A stretch of DNA of 64,000 nt from Lentibacillus kapialis (GTDB lineage Bacteria; Bacillota; Bacilli; Bacillales; Amphibacillaceae): contig NZ_BMNQ01000008.1 of NCBI RefSeq assembly GCF_014646635.1, forward strand, positions 19,468 to 83,467, read 5' to 3'. The position numbers were made by a program, and so were the translations under genes. Below are positions 40,232-48,660 of this stretch, in pieces. Positions within the stretch are counted from its first letter, which is position 1. Each line of letters begins with the position of its first letter. Under the pieces are notes generated by a model. That model was not told the DNA's origin, made no database searches, and saw only the letters and a list, made by a program, of their open reading frames with translations.

Positions 40232-40854
40232 ATTTCTTTTTCCATTGGTGGCTGTTTTTCGGGTGCAATAACTGCGGGAAATGTTGCTGTGTGTGTTAAT
40301 TGCCTGTCAATATTTTCTAATAAAGCCGCAACACGCTTTGCCATATTAACAACAAGGGAGAGGCGTGTATTCTGTAATGTAGTGAATTCCATGAATCCGC
40401 TGATATTAACAACGCCGGTAAGATGGATATCACCAATGGCAGGAAGGCTTTTATTTAAAGCTGCTCCGGGATTCAACGAACCGATATCAGCAATGATGCT
40501 ACCGACTGAAGCAGCTTTTCCCAAAGAAGCATCTACTGCAATAATAAATCCATTTGGGTGTTGCTTATAAATGTGTTGAATGTAATGTGGTATATTTGTG
40601 GCATGAACAGGTTCCGGTAATGTGCCATATACGTGTAAGTACCTTGGCTCAAGTTCTGACAAATAGGAACCGATTAAAGGCCCGAGAGCGTCACCTGTCG
40701 ACCGGTCTGTCCCAATACAAACGACAATGTACTCTTTCGGTGCTTCCGGCAACCAGGAGATAATGCGTTGATTCATCTTGCTAAGCAGATCCGGGTTCAT
40801 ATAATTGAGTTGAAGTTTTTCTTTTTTTGAAATGAAACGGTTCATCAGATTCAT
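40228..40854 (-). CDS. yyaC: Spore protein YyaC (GPR-related putative protease)
   Basis: A 208-residue protein of the YyaC/DUF1256 family, related in fold to the germination protease GPR and expressed in sporulation in B. subtilis. Recognisable features are VVCIGTDRSTGDALGPLIG, VHATNI, AVDASLG and IGDIHLTGVVNISGFME. The ATG at 40854 follows GGAGGAAAAG. It is divergent from the COG3949 gene. It is the only minus-strand gene in this part of the right arm, so it is transcribed against replication. Confidence 0.9.
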   Translation of the reverse strand: MNLMNRFISKKEKLQLNYMNPDLLSKMNQRIISWLPEAPKEYIVVCIGTDRSTGDALGPLIGSYLSELEPRYLHVYGTLPEPVHATNIPHYIQHIYKQHPNGFIIAVDASLGKAASVGSIIADIGSLNPGAALNKSLPAIGDIHLTGVVNISGFMEFTTLQNTRLSLVVNMAKRVAALLENIDRQLTHTATFPAVIAPEKQPPMEKEI

Positions 40855-40938
40855 AGCTTTTCCTCCACAAACATATTGGTATTAGTATACGGAAAAAAAT
40901 ATCAATCTATACCTGATAAACCTAATGGAGGAGAAGCA

Positions 40939-41964
40939 ATGATGCGATCTGGTCTGAAATGGATGTTTTTAATCATCGGGACAACAATTGGAGCTGGTTA
41001 TGCTTCCGGACGGGAATTATGGCAATTTTTCGGCCATGAAAGCGGACTGGCTATTCTTTTATTTGCCATATTTTTTTCGGTGTCCTGCTATGTCATTATG
41101 TATGTAAGCTATAAAAAAGAATCAAGTGATTATTTACCGGTACTGCGCGCTATTGTTGGGGACAAGCTGACAAAGGTGTATGACGTCATGATTTTCCTAT
41201 ATTTAACGACGACAACAATAGTTATGATTGCAGGAAGCGGTGCGACCGGACAAGCATTTAATTTATCCTACTGGTGGGGGGTATTGATTATAACAGCCTG
41301 TCTAATTGCATTATTTTTAAGAGATATTAACGGCATTTTGGCTATGAATCAAATTATACTGCCGTTATTGATTGGCGGGCTGCTGTATATTTTGTTATTA
41401 TTTATCAATGATCAAGGACTGAATGTATGGGCTCATCTGCATGAACAACGGAATTGGACAGCAGCTTTCCCGTTTACAGCATTGAATATACTGCCACTCA
41501 TTGCTGTCTTGGGGGCGATTGGCAATAAGATCAAATCAAAACAGGAAATATATGTTGCAGCAATTGGCAGTGGGCTGATATTAGGCACTATATCCTTTAT
41601 TTATAATAACAGTTTGATACAAATTGCAGATGAACTGCTATTATATGAAATCCCATTATTTGCTATATTGAAGCATTATCCGGTTGAAATTCTTATTTTT
41701 TTATCAATTCTTTTGTGGTTTGCAATTTTCACAACTGCTGCATCAGGTGTACTTGGCATTGTGACTAGAATCCAAAACCGCTGGAATGCACCGGTTTGGA
41801 TATTGGCTTCAGCAGTTATCATTCCGATGATACCATTAACGACCGTTGGGTTTTCCGCACTCATTAACTATATTTATCCGGTATATGGTATTTTAAATTT
41901 ATATGTGCTGACACGATTACTTCTTTATCCATTGTGGAATGGGAAAGAAAACAGACGTGTGTGA
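40939..41964 (+). CDS. YkvI-like (COG3949) multi-helix membrane protein
   Basis: A 341-residue protein with about ten membrane spans. The opening FLIIGTTIGAGYASGRELWQFFG resembles the unwound first helix of LeuT-fold transporters. It matches the COG3949/YkvI group. Amino acid or germinant-type transport is conceivable but unproven. The start is ATG 40939 after GGAGGAGAAGCA; upstream in-frame ATGs lack a ribosome site. Confidence 0.82.
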   Translation: MMRSGLKWMFLIIGTTIGAGYASGRELWQFFGHESGLAILLFAIFFSVSCYVIMYVSYKKESSDYLPVLRAIVGDKLTKVYDVMIFLYLTTTTIVMIAGSGATGQAFNLSYWWGVLIITACLIALFLRDINGILAMNQIILPLLIGGLLYILLLFINDQGLNVWAHLHEQRNWTAAFPFTALNILPLIAVLGAIGNKIKSKQEIYVAAIGSGLILGTISFIYNNSLIQIADELLLYEIPLFAILKHYPVEILIFLSILLWFAIFTTAASGVLGIVTRIQNRWNAPVWILASAVIIPMIPLTTVGFSALINYIYPVYGILNLYVLTRLLLYPLWNGKENRRV

Positions 41965-42040
41965 TTTCACTTCTCTTTTAATAATGGGGTGGATATTGTA
42001 AAATCAATATATATATAGTTGAGTTGTCGGAGGTTTTATT

Positions 42041-42943
42041 TTGGATTTTGTAAATGGTGAGTTTGTTGATTTATGGGATTATATAACTGGACCTAAGCTT
42101 TGGCTTGGACTTGGTGAAGTATTATTTAAAGCAATTGCAATTATCGTGATTGCTCTGGTTATCGTCAGAATCGGAAATAAAGTCATCGGCCGAATTTTTG
42201 AAAGCCGAACTCGAGGCCCATTACGTATTACCGAAAGACGTGAAGTCACCATTAAGAAGCTGATTCAAAATTCAATGAAATATACCGTCTATTTCGTTGC
42301 ATTTATCATGGTGCTGGATGACGCATTCGGTTTTGATGTTGGTGCTTTGCTGGCAGGCGCTGGTGTAGCAGGTCTTGCCATCGGTTTTGGTGCACAGAAT
42401 CTTGTACGGGATATCATTTCAGGTTTTTTCATTATATTTGAAGACCAGTTTTCCGTTGGAGATTATATTTTTACCGCCGGAGTAGAAGGGTATGTTGAAG
42501 AAATCGGAATGCGCACAACCAAAATTGAGAGCTGGACTGGTGAGCAGTATGTTGTTCCGAACGGAAACGTAACGCAGGTGACCAATTATTCAATTCATAA
42601 TGGACTTGCTATAGTTGATGTGAATGTGCCTTATGAGAATGACGTTGCAGCTGCTGAAGAAATAATCGGGGACGTTATCAGTACACTGCCTGATAAACAT
42701 GAAGAAATTGTTAAAGTGCCGGAGATTTTCGGAGTACAGGCATTGGATACATCCCACTTTGTGCTTCGGGTTGTTGCGGAAACATTGCCTTCTTATCAAT
42801 GGAAAGGCGCCAGAAATATCCGGAAAGAGATTAAAGAAGTACTTTATAAAGAAGGCATACAGATTCCGGCGCCACGTCTTATTATGTATTCGCGGAATCA
42901 GGAGCATGATTCACAAGAAGTTGACCGGCAGCGGGAAATGTGA
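42041..42943 (+). CDS. Small-conductance mechanosensitive channel (MscS family)
   Basis: A 300-residue channel that opens under membrane tension to release solutes on hypo-osmotic shock. It has three N-terminal helices. The pore helix is GALLAGAGVAGLAIGFGAQNLVRDIISGFFII, and the beta domain has FSVGDYI...GYVEEIGMRTTKI and VVPNGNV. The start is TTG 42041 after CGGAGG. The DUF951 gene follows after 15 bases. Confidence 0.93.
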   Translation: MDFVNGEFVDLWDYITGPKLWLGLGEVLFKAIAIIVIALVIVRIGNKVIGRIFESRTRGPLRITERREVTIKKLIQNSMKYTVYFVAFIMVLDDAFGFDVGALLAGAGVAGLAIGFGAQNLVRDIISGFFIIFEDQFSVGDYIFTAGVEGYVEEIGMRTTKIESWTGEQYVVPNGNVTQVTNYSIHNGLAIVDVNVPYENDVAAAEEIIGDVISTLPDKHEEIVKVPEIFGVQALDTSHFVLRVVAETLPSYQWKGARNIRKEIKEVLYKEGIQIPAPRLIMYSRNQEHDSQEVDRQREM

Positions 42944-42958
42944 GAAAGGAGAAAAAGC

Positions 42959-43165
42959 ATGGCGGACAAGGAATTTGGTATAAATGACATTGTACAAATG
43001 AAAAAACCGCACCCATGCGGTGAAAATCGATGGAAAATTATCCGCATGGGTATGGACATCCGGATAAAGTGTATGGGATGCAGTCATAGTGTGATGATCC
43101 CTCGTAAAGAGTTTGCGAAAAAAATGAAAAAGGTTCTTGAACACGCTGTAGAAGAAGAAAGCTGA
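42959..43165 (+). CDS. DUF951 protein (YyzM-like)
   Basis: A 68-residue basic protein with the DUF951 pattern: IVQMKKPHPCGENRWKIIRMGMDIRIKCMGCSHSVMIPR. C20 and the CxxC pair form a possible metal site. The function is unknown. It lies between the mscS-type gene and ychF, as in many bacilli. The start follows GAAAGGAGAAAAAG. Confidence 0.9.
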   Translation: MADKEFGINDIVQMKKPHPCGENRWKIIRMGMDIRIKCMGCSHSVMIPRKEFAKKMKKVLEHAVEEES

Positions 43166-43320
43166 ATAGTCCGGGGCGCGGGGATTTTGATTTTGGTTTG
43201 TGAACGCGACGAATCCCGTTATATATTTTTAGCAGTTAAGAAGGTTTAAATTATTTCTTACTTCATAAGTGCAACTAAGGCTTTCGCCATTAAAGCTTGG
43301 CGATAAGCCAAGTTTTCTAA
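43166..43320 (+). repeat. Short hairpin element ahead of repeat A
   Basis: At about 43275-43318, AAGGCTTTCGCC and GCTTGGCGATAAGCCAAG form nested pairings next to TTTTCT. The remainder of this stretch has no recognisable feature. Confidence 0.4.
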
Positions 43321-43404
43321 TAACGTCAGAAAGTATAAAATGGTTGACCTTATAAGAAAAGCTTCGGCATTCGCTATAAGACGAGGCGAATGCCAAGTTT
43401 TTCT
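43321..43404 (+). repeat. Hairpin repeat A
   Basis: TAACGTCAGAAAGTATAAAA, TGGTTGACCTTATAAGA, hairpin GGCATTCGC / GCGAATGCC with loop TATAAGACGAG, then AAGTTTTTCT. It lies in the DUF951-ychF gap. Confidence 0.88.
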
Positions 43405-43496
43405 AAAATTTATCCGAAATTCGGTTTAGACGCTATAATTGTTTGTTTTATTAAACACTATGGATGACAATATGAATTTTAGTGAAACACACGGTG

Positions 43497-43525
43497 AAAA
43501 TAAGCATCTTTGAATGCTTATTTTT
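43497..43525 (+). terminator. Hairpin upstream of ychF
   Basis: AAAATAAGCAT, CTTTGA, ATGCTTATTTTT: a terminator-like stem about 95 bases before ychF, probably ending read-through from the left. Confidence 0.7.
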
Positions 43526-43618
43526 GCATTTTTACGGCTTGTCATTTTAATACCTTATATCTATAATTGTAATGACTGACGCGTTCATATGAATGGAATC
43601 CTTAAGGAGTGAAAGTTA

Positions 43619-44719
43619 ATGTCATTGACAGCAGGAATTGTCGGGCTTCCCAATGTTGGCAAATCCACATTGTTTAATGCTATCACACAAGCGGGTGCAG
43701 AGGCTGCGAATTACCCGTTTGCCACGATTGATCCGAATGTGGGGATTGTAGAAGTTCCCGATGATCGCTTAAATCAATTAAGTGAATTGGTTAAACCGAA
43801 AAAAACGATTCCAACAACATTTGAATTTACAGATATAGCCGGAATTGTAAAAGGAGCAAGTAAAGGCGAGGGCCTGGGGAACCAGTTTTTATCCCATATT
43901 CGCCAGGTGGATGCGATTGTCCAGGTGGTCCGCTGTTTCCAGGATGATAACATTACGCATGTGTCCGGTGAGATTAGTCCGATCGATGATATTGAAACAA
44001 TTAATCTTGAACTTATTCTGGCAGACCTGGAAACAGTTAATAAACGGTTGCAGCGGGTCGAAAAAATGGCCAGACAGAAAGAAAAAGAAGCTGTAGCAGA
44101 ATATGATCTGCTGGAAAAATTGAAAGAAGGACTGGAATCAGAAAAACCTGTCCGTGCTCTGGAGTTTTCCGATGATCAATGGAAACTGGTGAAGGGTCTT
44201 CATTTGCTGACAAGCAAGCCGGCATTATATGCTGCGAATGTGAGCGAAGATGATGTAGCAGAACCCGAAGCAAATAAAGAGGTACAAAAAGTCAGAGAAT
44301 ACGCTGCTGGTGAAAACGCCGAAGTAATTGTTGTCTGCGCTAAAATTGAAGAGGAAGTAGCTGAACTGGATGCTGAGGAAAAGGAGATGTTCCTCGATGA
44401 TTTGGGGATATCAGAAGCTGGGCTGGATCAGCTGATCAAAGCATCCTATAACTTATTGGGACTTGGCACCTACTTTACAGCAGGAGAACCTGAAGTACGT
44501 GCATGGACCTTCCCTAAAGGGATAAAGGCACCACAGGCAGCCGGCATTATCCACACAGACTTTGAACGTGGATTTATTAGGGCAGAAACGGTTTCCTATG
44601 AAGATCTTATGGAAGCTGGATCTATGGCCCATGCACGAGATAGAGGCAGGGCTCGTTTGGAGGGCAAAGAATACATCGTACAAGATGGTGATGTCATCCA
44701 TTTCCGATTTAATGTTTAA
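43619..44719 (+). CDS. ychF: Redox-regulated ATPase/GTPase YchF
   Basis: An Obg-family P-loop NTPase that prefers ATP and interacts with ribosomes. The 366-residue protein has G1 GLPNVGKST, G3 DIAGIVKGASKGEGLGNQFL, the NVSE motif in place of NKxD, and a C-terminal TGS domain (RAWTFPKGIKAPQAAGIIHTDFERGFIRAE). The ATG follows AAGGAGTGAAAGTTA. It precedes rpsF-ssb-rpsR, the usual order. Confidence 0.96.
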   Translation: MSLTAGIVGLPNVGKSTLFNAITQAGAEAANYPFATIDPNVGIVEVPDDRLNQLSELVKPKKTIPTTFEFTDIAGIVKGASKGEGLGNQFLSHIRQVDAIVQVVRCFQDDNITHVSGEISPIDDIETINLELILADLETVNKRLQRVEKMARQKEKEAVAEYDLLEKLKEGLESEKPVRALEFSDDQWKLVKGLHLLTSKPALYAANVSEDDVAEPEANKEVQKVREYAAGENAEVIVVCAKIEEEVAELDAEEKEMFLDDLGISEAGLDQLIKASYNLLGLGTYFTAGEPEVRAWTFPKGIKAPQAAGIIHTDFERGFIRAETVSYEDLMEAGSMAHARDRGRARLEGKEYIVQDGDVIHFRFNV

Positions 44720-44852
44720 AGTTGGAGACAAGTCTGCAGCTTGGTAAATACAATAGGGTTAATTGTTGGTTGAAAAAAACGGCGTGTATTATTGGCTGTG
44801 ACAAATAAGAGAATGTATAGACGTATATTACAAATCAGGATTTCTCGAGTGC

Positions 44853-44881
44853 TTGTTTTTTTAGGTTTATTTTGATATAAT
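44853..44881 (+). promoter_or_regulatory. Sigma-A promoter of rpsF-ssb-rpsR
   Basis: -35 TTGTTT (44853-44858), 17-base spacer, -10 TATAAT (44876-44881). Confidence 0.7.
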
Positions 44882-44891
44882 ATACCATCGT

Positions 44892-44946
44892 GAGTAATGA
44901 AAATGATATTACTCCTTGCTCTTTTTAACAAAAAAGAGCCGCTAAG
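44892..44946 (+). promoter_or_regulatory. Probable S6:S18-binding leader of rpsF
   Basis: The leader folds into GAGTAAT/ATTACTC and GCTCTTTTT/AAAAAGAGC hairpins. The second is followed by CCGCTAAGACC. A CCG adjacent to such a stem is the hallmark of the leader bound by the S6:S18 complex for autogenous control. The assignment is by resemblance. Confidence 0.5.
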
Positions 44947-44966
44947 ACCAAAAGGAGGTGTTACGG

Positions 44967-45257
44967 ATGAGAAAATATGAAATCATGTACATCATCCGCC
45001 CTGACATGGAAGAGGAAGCGCAAACAAGTTTAATCGAGCGTTTCACCAACGTGTTAAAAAATAATGGGGCGGAAATTGAAAAAGTTGATGAAATGGGTAA
45101 GCGTCGTCTTGCATATGAAATCAACGACTATCGTGATGGATATTATGTTGTCATTAAGTTCAATGGTGACGAAACGGCAATCAATGAATTTGATCGCCAG
45201 GCAAAGTTTACTGGTGATATAATCCGCAGTATGGCAATTCGAGAAGAAGATCAATAA
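44967..45257 (+). CDS. rpsF: 30S ribosomal protein S6
   Basis: A 96-residue protein with [17 protein letters not shown] and [19 protein letters not shown], characteristic of S6. The ATG 44967 is 7 bases after AAAGGAGGTG. First gene of rpsF-ssb-rpsR. Confidence 0.97.
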   Translation: MRKYEIMYIIRPDMEEEAQTSLIERFTNVLKNNGAEIEKVDEMGKRRLAYEINDYRDGYYVVIKFNGDETAINEFDRQAKFTGDIIRSMAIREEDQ

Positions 45258-45274
45258 AACAGGGAGTGGTTCTG

Positions 45275-45757
45275 ATGTTAAATCGTGTCGTTTTAGTTGG
45301 CAGATTAACGAAGGATCCTGATTTACGCTATACGCCAAATGGTGTTGCTGTTGCTAATTTTACATTGGCAGTTAACCGCCCTTTTTCTAACCAGCAAGGA
45401 AATCGGGATGCCGATTTCATTAACTGTGTTGTATGGCGGAGGGCCGCTGAAAACCTGGCAAGCTATATGAAAAAAGGAAGCATGGTTGGTGTTGATGGCC
45501 GGCTCCAGTCACGTACATTTGAAGGACGTGATGGTAATACCGTCTTTGTAACCGAAGTAGTGGCAGATAGTGTTCAGTTTCTGGAATCAAAAGGAGCGTC
45601 ACAGAACAAAGGTCAGCAGCCATCAGGATTCCAACCCAACCAAAATCAGAACCAAAATCAAAATCAGAACCAGAACCAGCCAAATCAAAACAGTGATAAT
45701 CCATTTAGAGACAATGGAGAACCGATTGATATATCAGACGATGATTTGCCTTTTTAA
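45275..45757 (+). CDS. ssb: Single-stranded DNA-binding protein
   Basis: The essential SSB that coats single-stranded DNA. The OB fold covers residues 1-105 ([41 protein letters not shown]). It is followed by a low-complexity linker of N-Q dipeptides (about 122-142) and the acidic tip DDDLPF that recruits partner proteins. Start ATG 45275 after GGGAGTGG. The NQ run is encoded by a near-tandem AAYCARAAYCAR array that could vary in length. Confidence 0.97.
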   Translation: MLNRVVLVGRLTKDPDLRYTPNGVAVANFTLAVNRPFSNQQGNRDADFINCVVWRRAAENLASYMKKGSMVGVDGRLQSRTFEGRDGNTVFVTEVVADSVQFLESKGASQNKGQQPSGFQPNQNQNQNQNQNQNQPNQNSDNPFRDNGEPIDISDDDLPF

Positions 45758-45799
45758 CAAACCGTGTTAAAAGAGCTTAGCAATAAGGAGGGTTACGAT

Positions 45800-46027
45800 A
45801 TGGCTCGTCGTGGTCGTGCAAGACGTCGTAAAGTATGTTATTTCAAAGCGAATGGCATTACGCACATTGATTACAAAGATGTTGATCTTTTGAGAAAGTT
45901 TATTTCCGAGCGTGGGAAAATTCTCCCTCGCCGTGTAACTGGAACATCTGCAAAATATCAGCGTAAATTGACAAAAGCAATCAAACGTGCCCGTCAAATG
46001 GCATTATTGCCATACGTGGCTGAGTAA
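45800..46027 (+). CDS. rpsR: 30S ribosomal protein S18
   Basis: A 75-residue basic protein: [54 protein letters not shown]. The ATG at 45800 follows AAGGAGGG. Last gene of the rpsF operon. Confidence 0.97.
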   Translation: MARRGRARRRKVCYFKANGITHIDYKDVDLLRKFISERGKILPRRVTGTSAKYQRKLTKAIKRARQMALLPYVAE

Positions 46028-46028
46028 T

Positions 46029-46069
46029 AAAAACCCGATTCACGTGGTAATGCGTGAATCGGGTTTTTA
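46029..46069 (+). terminator. Terminator of rpsF-ssb-rpsR
   Basis: AAAAACCCGATTCACG and CGTGAATCGGGTTTTT pair perfectly around an 8-base loop. It directly follows the rpsR stop. Confidence 0.95.
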
Positions 46070-46114
46070 ATTCGAAGACGAAGAAGCGGTGGTATGTTCA
46101 TCCCTATCTTCACT

Positions 46115-46882
46115 TCAGTCCATAAATCCATTTTCACGTAAAATCGACTGCGCCTTATCTGTCTTAAGAAATTGATTAAATTCCTTGGACGCTTCCATTG
46201 TGGAGCTGGTGGAAGTGACCGCAGCTTGATACTGGATTGGTTCATGGAGCGCCTTATCAACCGGGAATATCTCCTTGATCAAATCAGACTGGGTCAGGTC
46301 GCTAGCACAAACGATACCAAATTCCGCTCTGCCGGATTCAATATATGTAAGAGTCTGCTGCGCATTATTGGTGTAAATCAGTCTATCTTCAAGATTATCC
46401 CAAATGCCGCTTGCAGTCATCGCCTGTTTGGCATATTTTCCTGCCGATACACTATCGGGGCTGCCAATCGCAATTTGTTCCACTTCCATATTTGGTAAAT
46501 CACTCAATTGGCTGGCTGAGATGGATTTGTTGCGGCTTGATACAAAAACCAGGCTGTTTTGGGCAAAGTCGATTCGTGTATCTGCCACAATGGCGTCCTC
46601 CTGAGCAAGTCTGTCCATCCACTTTGGATCAGAAGTAAGAAAGACATCAACCGGTGCACCCGATCGAATCTGTTGGGAAAGCTTGCCTGATGCCTCGTAG
46701 TTTAACGTTAATGTGATGTCGCGGTGCTCTGATTCAAAGGCCTTTTTGAGTTCGGAAAGTGTTCCGCTCAGACTGGAGGCGGCTGCCACAGGTAATGTTG
46801 TTTCGTCTGTATTTTGCTCGCTTGAACAGCCTGCAATAAACATGGTGCTGATAATCAGAAAAGCAAATGTAACATATCGCAT
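46115..46882 (-). CDS. modA: Molybdate ABC transporter substrate-binding lipoprotein (ModA-like)
   Basis: A 255-residue extracytoplasmic binding protein. It has a lipoprotein signal with lipobox FIAG-C19. The ModA features include AAASSLSGTLSEL, FLTSDPKWMDRL, IAIGSPDSVSAGKYAKQAM and IYTNNAQQTLTYIESGRAEFGIV. No permease or ATPase genes (modB, modC) are adjacent, so it is an orphan here and must use a transporter encoded elsewhere, or has another role. ATG follows ATAGGAGATCTGG. It lies convergent to the rpsR terminator. Confidence 0.85.
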   Translation of the reverse strand: MRYVTFAFLIISTMFIAGCSSEQNTDETTLPVAAASSLSGTLSELKKAFESEHRDITLTLNYEASGKLSQQIRSGAPVDVFLTSDPKWMDRLAQEDAIVADTRIDFAQNSLVFVSSRNKSISASQLSDLPNMEVEQIAIGSPDSVSAGKYAKQAMTASGIWDNLEDRLIYTNNAQQTLTYIESGRAEFGIVCASDLTQSDLIKEIFPVDKALHEPIQYQAAVTSTSSTMEASKEFNQFLKTDKAQSILRENGFMD

Positions 46883-46893
46883 AACCAGATCTC

Positions 46894-47373
46894 CTATTTT
46901 CGTCGTTTTCGTTTGGGAAAAGCTATAATAACCTTGATCATGAATATAAAGGTGTACAAAATAAATAAACCTGTTAATACGTCACCAATCGGGAAAAATA
47001 ATGCTATGATGGTATACAGCAAAAAAGGGATTGTCGTCATATAGACAACCAACTTCCATAATATTGAGAATCTTATTTTGCGTTTAAGTAGTTTTGCTAT
47101 ACCCGCGCCTATATACGCCATCAGTGAAACAAGCAAAAGTACAACCATGTTCAGTGGCAAGTAGTAAAAAATAAAAAAGTAAATAAGCAATAGTAGCCAG
47201 TGCATTCCCGTTCCGGGATCGGTTAGCTGATCAGCCAACGAAGGGGCGGAGACAATCAGCAGAAGAATAAACAAATACAGAACTGCTATATCCATGCTAA
47301 TTCGGTTCAAGGCAAATATTGCTTGCCTGTTCGGCAATTTAATACTATTAATAAATGCAATCCAAAATTTCAC
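46894..47373 (-). CDS. DUF1189-like membrane protein
   Basis: A 159-residue protein with about four membrane helices and a basic C-terminus (PKRKRRK). The N-terminal MKFWIAFINSIKLPNRQAIFALNR resembles the start of DUF1189 proteins, although those are usually longer. I prefer GTG 47373, since GGAG lies 9 bases upstream; upstream ATGs at 47382 and 47403 lack spaced ribosome sites. It ends 11 bases before modA begins, suggesting a two-gene transcript. Function unknown. Confidence 0.7.
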   Translation of the reverse strand: MKFWIAFINSIKLPNRQAIFALNRISMDIAVLYLFILLLIVSAPSLADQLTDPGTGMHWLLLLIYFFIFYYLPLNMVVLLLVSLMAYIGAGIAKLLKRKIRFSILWKLVVYMTTIPFLLYTIIALFFPIGDVLTGLFILYTFIFMIKVIIAFPKRKRRK

Positions 47374-47536
47374 GCTTTTCATCTCCGGTATATTATCATA
47401 CAATGAGCTGTGCGAGAAAGGCCATCTTTAAAGGGCTTCATACATACTCACATATCTATATTTAAAATACCATTAATAACACAAGTTGACTATAAATATT
47501 CCTTGAATTTCACATATCGACAAAATTCCCGAAAAT

Positions 47537-47550
47537 ATTCCCCGGGAAAT
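47537..47550. promoter_or_regulatory. Probable Noc-binding site (NBS)
   Basis: ATTCCCCGGGAAAT matches the Noc-binding consensus ATTTCCCGGGAAAT at 13 of 14 positions. It lies in a non-coding gap between the DUF1189 gene and yybS, about 12 kb from noc. Confidence 0.65.
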
Positions 47551-47685
47551 AATGAGTTTATATTATTTCGAACACCAAATGCTGCTGAAATCGTGTTATC
47601 ATATAATAATGAGGTGATACCCTTACATGTGTAATATAAAAATAACTACAGCAATAAATTCAGGTGATCCAAGAGGGTGCAATCG

Positions 47686-48633
47686 ATGAACCAATCACGA
47701 CAGCTAACTGACGGTGCACTTTTAACAGTGATATTTATGATATTAATGATGATTGCGATTTTTGTTCCTGTCATCACATTAATCACTGTGTTTTTATTGC
47801 CTGTCCCATTTATTATGTTTGCTTCCAGATATGATTGGAAGCCAGCGGCTATTATGCTGATAGCGGCTTCTATTTTGTCAGCATTGTTAACATCCATTTT
47901 ATCTTTGCCACTCCCTATAGCAATGGGGCTTGGTGGAATCATGGTTGGCAGTGCCATCTATCATAAACTTTCTGCATATGAGACGCTGGCTCGCGGAACG
48001 ATTGGATTTGTGGTTGGGCTTGTATTTATATTTGTTTTTAGCCAATATGTATTTCAGGTAAATTTGGTAAATGAGTTAAACAACATGTTTGAGCAGTCGA
48101 TTACAATGAGCCGGGATGTCCTGGATCAATTGGGTATGGAAAAGTTGACGGAAGAGCAGATGACCATGCTAATCGAACAATTCGGAATGCTGACAGATCT
48201 CTTGCCTGTTATCATAGCAATCACAGCATTGTTGCTCGCATTTGTCAGTCAATGGGTAAGTTACAAAGTGATTAGCCGCTTGGATAATAAACAGCTGCAA
48301 TTTCCTCCATTTCGGATGATGCAGTTGCCGGTTTCATTAATTTGGATTTATTTCTTTTCACTCATTATGACATTTTTTGGTCTTGATCAGGATGGCATGA
48401 TTTATCTCGCCGTTAATAACATTTTGATGCTTGTCGGGATTTTGATGGCATTACAAGGGTTTTCGTTTATTTTTTATTACGCCCATGTTAAACAGATGTC
48501 TAAGGCGTTGCCAATCGGGAGTGTTGTATTGACGATTATTTTGCCGTTCATCTTTCTTTACCTTGTGCGACTGTTGGGTATAATTGATTTAGGCTTTTCC
48601 TTGAGAGATCGCATTTCCGATGATAAAAAGTAA
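47686..48633 (+). CDS. yybS: YybS (DUF2232) membrane protein
   Basis: A 315-residue protein with about eight membrane helices, encoded immediately upstream of gdpP as in B. subtilis. Notable segments are LGGIMVGSAIYHK and the C-terminal LYLVRLLGIIDLGFSLRDRI. The function is unknown. The ATG at 47686 follows AGAGGGTG; an in-frame GTG at 47677 overlaps that site. Confidence 0.88.
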   Translation: MNQSRQLTDGALLTVIFMILMMIAIFVPVITLITVFLLPVPFIMFASRYDWKPAAIMLIAASILSALLTSILSLPLPIAMGLGGIMVGSAIYHKLSAYETLARGTIGFVVGLVFIFVFSQYVFQVNLVNELNNMFEQSITMSRDVLDQLGMEKLTEEQMTMLIEQFGMLTDLLPVIIAITALLLAFVSQWVSYKVISRLDNKQLQFPPFRMMQLPVSLIWIYFFSLIMTFFGLDQDGMIYLAVNNILMLVGILMALQGFSFIFYYAHVKQMSKALPIGSVVLTIILPFIFLYLVRLLGIIDLGFSLRDRISDDKK

Positions 48634-48660
48634 ATGGGAGTTCAGGTAGGAGCTGATGAT

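Noticed and set aside
45650..45700. Possible CRISPR-like array
   Set aside because: The short periodic repeats are in-frame NQ codons of ssb, with no spacers.
46040..46060. TTCACGTGG resembling a parS half
   Set aside because: It is one arm of the rpsR terminator hairpin and does not match the 16-base parS.
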